A stretch of DNA of 7,339 nt. Origin: Candidatus Bathyarchaeota archaeon. GTDB lineage: Archaea > Thermoproteota > Bathyarchaeia > 40CM-2-53-6 > RBG-13-38-9. Location of the stretch: NCBI GenBank assembly GCA_018396565.1, contig JAGTQO010000059.1:2109-9447 (forward strand). Reading direction: 5' to 3'. Below the pieces are notes generated by a model. That model saw only the letters and a program-made list of their open reading frames with translations. It was not told where the DNA came from and did no database searches. Made by a program: the position numbers and the translations under genes. Shown here piece by piece: positions 5,004-7,339 of the stretch. The stretch's first letter is position 1; every line of letters begins with the position of its first letter.

Positions 5004-6422
5004 GGTTCCATATTTTAAATGGTATCTAGCCAGAGCGCTCAGTGCTCTAATATTTCTATGGAGGGACGGGTATGTCGGCACCCCCAGACGCGCCATCTCT
5101 TCATTGAATTCCTCAGTTACCTCCCTCGACGCCATGATGGTTGCTACAAGGGGCTTCTCAGGATGGTCCATCCCAATTTTCGAGAATACCCTCCTAAAGT
5201 CAACCTCCCATATCTTGCTACCCCTTCTCAGACCTACCATGACGAGAGAAACCATGTTAACATTCGGGTCCCTCATAAAAGCTTCCAGAGAAAGTTTCAT
5301 AGACTCTTCAGCGTTGCCCACCTTCATCCTGATGAGCTCAGCGTCTAGTGGATTCGACAATACTCCGAATGGTGGAGTGTATGTTCTCAGTGTCTCCATC
5401 GTCTCTTCTGAGAGTTCAGCTAGCCTAAGACCGTAATCCTCAATCGCATCGGCACTCATCACGCATCCTGCTCCAGTATAGGCTATGACGCCTACTCTGT
5501 CCCCTCTCGGCGGTGGCGACATTGCGAATGCCTTAGTGTAGTCTAGGAGCTCCTCAATATCTCCAGCACGTATGATGCCTGCAGCCCTGCATGCTGCGTC
5601 GAAGATCTCATCCCTGACCATGAGGGATCCTGTGTGGGTCTCAGCGGCCCTCCCACCCGATCTCGTCCTCGCTGACTTCAATATTATGATCGGCTTCTTC
5701 GGGGACACCCTTCTTGAGACTTCGATGAATCTTCTACCGTCCCTTATCCCCTCAGCGTATATTGCTACAACCCTTGTGTCAGGGTCTCCCTCGAGGTATT
5801 CTAGGATGTCTGAGTCTTCGACGTCAACCTTATTACCTAAGCCTGCAACCTTGCTGAGGCCGTATGGCTGTGTTGTGAGGATATGTTCGAGCATGGCTGA
5901 CGCAAACATTCCTGTCTGGGCTATTATCGACACCGGTCCCCTCACGGGTTTAGAGAGCTTCACGAAGGATGATGTGAAGCCGTTGTAGGTGTTCAGTATG
6001 CCTGTGGTGTTTGGGCCTACGATCCTGATTCCATGCCTCGAAGCGATCTCAAGTATCATCTTCTCAAGTTTGGCTCCATCGCCTCCAGCCTCCCCGAATC
6101 CTGAGGAACATATTATCACACTTCTAACCTTCTTGTCCCCACAGTCCTCCATGATCTTAGGCACCTCCTTGGCTGGGACTATGATTACAGCGGTCTCAAC
6201 TTCACCTGGAATCTCGTTGACTCTGGGGTAACATTTCAGACCGAGAACGGTCTCCCTACCCCTGTTAACAGGATAGATTTTGCCTCGGTAACCTAGGTCG
6301 ATGAGGTTTCTAAGAAGAAGGTATCCAGGTTTCTCAGGATTCTCCGTTGCCCCTACGACGGCGACGCTCTCCGGATCGAATAGGCTTCTGATAGATTCAC
6401 AGAATCTTCTTGATGTTGACAT
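4983..6422 (-). CDS. acdA: ADP-forming acyl-CoA synthetase, alpha subunit (AcdA-like)
   Basis: ADP-forming acyl-CoA synthetases convert acyl-CoA, ADP and phosphate to acid, CoA and ATP, the energy-yielding last step of peptide or sugar fermentation in many archaea. Numbering from the ATG at 6443, a CoA-binding Rossmann domain comes first (about 20-150; SVAVVGATENPEKPGY, then GPNTTGILN at 143-151). It is followed by a succinyl-CoA-ligase-like domain (about 165-305) with GNKVDVEDSDILEYL and ETHTGSL. His270 in that motif matches the phosphohistidine. A third ligase-like domain follows (about 315-470). The length, about 480, fits a separate alpha subunit; the ATP-grasp beta domain is absent. ATG 6422 is preferred over ATG 6443 because GAGAGG lies about 6 bases before it and the TATA box at 6451-6458 would start transcription near 6430. 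The usual SQSGALG loop reads AQTGMFASA here, so the acyl substrate may not be acetate. Confidence 0.88.
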   Translation of the reverse strand: MSTSRRFCESIRSLFDPESVAVVGATENPEKPGYLLLRNLIDLGYRGKIYPVNRGRETVLGLKCYPRVNEIPGEVETAVIIVPAKEVPKIMEDCGDKKVRSVIICSSGFGEAGGDGAKLEKMILEIASRHGIRIVGPNTTGILNTYNGFTSSFVKLSKPVRGPVSIIAQTGMFASAMLEHILTTQPYGLSKVAGLGNKVDVEDSDILEYLEGDPDTRVVAIYAEGIRDGRRFIEVSRRVSPKKPIIILKSARTRSGGRAAETHTGSLMVRDEIFDAACRAAGIIRAGDIEELLDYTKAFAMSPPPRGDRVGVIAYTGAGCVMSADAIEDYGLRLAELSEETMETLRTYTPPFGVLSNPLDAELIRMKVGNAEESMKLSLEAFMRDPNVNMVSLVMVGLRRGSKIWEVDFRRVFSKIGMDHPEKPLVATIMASREVTEEFNEEMARLGVPTYPSLHRNIRALSALARYHLKYGTSNNLQT

Positions 6423-6428
6423 GTCGAT

Positions 6429-6434
6429 TCCTCT
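6429..6434 (-). promoter_or_regulatory. Ribosome site supporting the acdA start at 6422
   Basis: The minus strand reads AGAGGA here, extended upstream by further GAG repeats, about 6 bases before ATG 6422. It lies downstream of the alternative ATG at 6443, which has no such site, so it favours the shorter protein by seven residues. Confidence 0.45.
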
Positions 6435-6450
6435 CTCACACATAGAATTG

Positions 6451-6458
6451 GTTATAAA
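6451..6458 (-). promoter_or_regulatory. TATA box of the acdA-like gene
   Basis: On the minus strand TTTATAAC is preceded by a purine-rich CAAGA suited to a BRE. Transcription would start about 25 bases on, near 6430, just before ATG 6422. This gives the gene its own promoter, separate from the upstream peptide transporter gene that ends at 6508. Confidence 0.55.
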
Positions 6459-6507
6459 TCTTGGGCAGACCTCGACTTATGGCGTTTAGATGACTGAATT
6501 TTTTGTT

Positions 6508-7335
6508 TCATGCCCTCGGCTTCAACCTTGGAACTGCCGCTCTCAAAGCTTTGGTGTATGGGTGTCGAGGGTTATTTACGACTTCGAGTGTCGGGCCGAG
6601 CTCAACTATCTTACCAAGACGCATAACCGCTATTCTATCGCAGATATACTTAGCAACAGCCAGATCATGTGTTATGAAGAGATATGTGAGGTTGTATCTA
6701 TCTTTCAAGTCCAACATTAGATTCAGTAGGTCAGCCCTGATTGAGACGTCGAGCATAGATACCGGCTCATCAGCAACTATAAAGCTTGGTCTTATTATCA
6801 GGGTCCTCGCTATGGCCACTCTCTGCCTCTGCCCTCCACTCAACTCGTGTGGGTATCTGTCAACATAATTTTTTGCAGGTGTGAGCTTAACATCCTCCAA
6901 GATCTCAATTATCCTCTCAAACCTATCCCTCTCATTCAAGCCCCTCCCATGAACCCGTAATGGTTCACCTACAATCTCTCTAACCCTCATCCTTGGGTTT
7001 ATTGAGTCATATGGGTCTTGGAAGATCATTTGCATCCTCCTCCTGAACTCTCTGATTCTAGATTGCTCCTTAACAGCTGTGAAGTCAGCTCCTTCAAAAT
7101 AGATCTTGCCACTGTCTGGCTCTTCAAGTCTGAGAAGTAGTCTTCCAAGTGTTGTCTTGCCGCTTCCGCTCTCACCGACTAAACCTAATACTTCACCCTT
7201 CATGATGTCAAGTGAGACATCGTCGACTGCCCTTATCTGTTCACCCTTCCCTATTATTGTCTGGAGTATGCTGCCTGAGGTTCTGAAAGTCTTTTTGAGA
7301 TCTTGAACTCTCACTATCGCTTCGAAGAGTTTCAC
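6508..7335 (-). CDS. Oligopeptide/dipeptide ABC transporter ATP-binding protein (OppF/DppF type)
   Basis: This ATPase powers import of peptides (or similar solutes) through an OppBC-type permease, working on the cytoplasmic face paired with an OppD-type subunit. Motifs are complete: Walker A GESGSGKTT (54-62), Q-loop MIFQDP (Gln106) followed by the DPYDSINPRM segment typical of OppF/DppF, signature LSGGQ (165-169), Walker B IVADE (186-190), the DVSIRADLL D-loop (196-204) and switch His223. The HPYTKALRAAVP segment (258-269) starts the oligo_HPY tail, but the protein ends six residues later, short of the cysteine-containing tail seen in many OppD/F. The GTG start at 7335 reads GTGA, which could overlap an upstream gene's stop, as expected if oppD lies just outside. 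The frame is open to the window edge, so a slightly longer N-terminus cannot be excluded. The solute is unknown. Confidence 0.9.
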   Translation of the reverse strand: MKLFEAIVRVQDLKKTFRTSGSILQTIIGKGEQIRAVDDVSLDIMKGEVLGLVGESGSGKTTLGRLLLRLEEPDSGKIYFEGADFTAVKEQSRIREFRRRMQMIFQDPYDSINPRMRVREIVGEPLRVHGRGLNERDRFERIIEILEDVKLTPAKNYVDRYPHELSGGQRQRVAIARTLIIRPSFIVADEPVSMLDVSIRADLLNLMLDLKDRYNLTYLFITHDLAVAKYICDRIAVMRLGKIVELGPTLEVVNNPRHPYTKALRAAVPRLKPRA

Positions 7336-7339
7336 CCTC

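Noticed and set aside
5008..5020. Terminator for the DUF116 gene in the T-rich stretch after its stop
   Set aside because: The run TATTTTAAAT is short and interrupted, and too weak to list as a feature.
5019..5988. Plus-strand ORFs of about 110-138 codons
   Set aside because: They are antisense to the acdA-like gene, which has complete domains and its own promoter.
4983..6443. A fused alpha-beta acyl-CoA synthetase or a protein acetyltransferase (Pat-like)
   Set aside because: It lacks the ATP-grasp domain and any GNAT domain. The length and the three-domain layout fit a separate alpha subunit.
6508..6510. Frameshift truncating the OppF tail
   Set aside because: The sequence beyond the stop in the other frames does not continue the family tail, and it leads directly into the acdA promoter.
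6490..6868. Plus-strand ORFs next to the promoter region
   Set aside because: They are antisense to the OppF-type gene and show no recognisable features.

Overview
The window looks like a piece of an archaeal chromosome, probably a TACK-type lineage such as Bathyarchaeia or a relative; the taxon is my inference. The basis is protein content (a Mut7-C RNase-like protein, stand-alone AMMECR1, an MJ1255-like glycosyltransferase, DUF116, and an ADP-forming acyl-CoA synthetase alpha subunit), short TATA-type promoter elements, frequent GTG and TTG starts, ATGA overlaps between genes, and heavy use of AGG/AGA and ATA codons. Coding density is very high. I see no rRNA, tRNA, CRISPR, insertion sequence or prophage.

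Region 1 (1-3628, plus strand) is a tightly packed five-gene run: the C-terminal part of dihydroorotase (pyrC), a Mut7-C/DUF82 PIN-like zinc-ribbon protein, an AMMECR1-domain protein, a MurG-like glycosyltransferase and a HAD phosphatase. Gaps are a 4-bp overlap, 7 bp, a 4-bp overlap and 22 bp, so co-transcription is likely. Only pyrC has a firm pathway role (pyrimidine synthesis). The glycosyltransferase and HAD phosphatase may act on one glycoside pathway, but that is a guess.

Region 2 (3594-4175, minus strand) is an unrecognised protein with an N-terminal coiled coil and a conserved-looking C-terminal domain. It converges on the HAD gene with a 35-bp coding overlap. Between it and the next gene lies a divergent intergenic region of about 250 bp. 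It holds candidate promoters for both directions, two adjacent perfect 8-bp palindromes just before a TATA-like element, and a doubtful 28-codon ORF.

Region 3 (4428-5003, plus strand) is a cysteine-rich DUF116 protein. It overlaps by 21 bp, tail to tail, with region 4.

Region 4 (4983-7335, minus strand) holds an ADP-forming acyl-CoA synthetase alpha subunit with its own TATA box. Upstream of it is an OppF/DppF-type peptide ABC transporter ATPase at the window edge, probably the last gene of an opp/dpp operon. These two suggest peptide uptake and acyl-CoA-linked ATP formation, a common pattern in peptide-fermenting archaea, but the ATP-grasp beta subunit and the permeases are not in the window.
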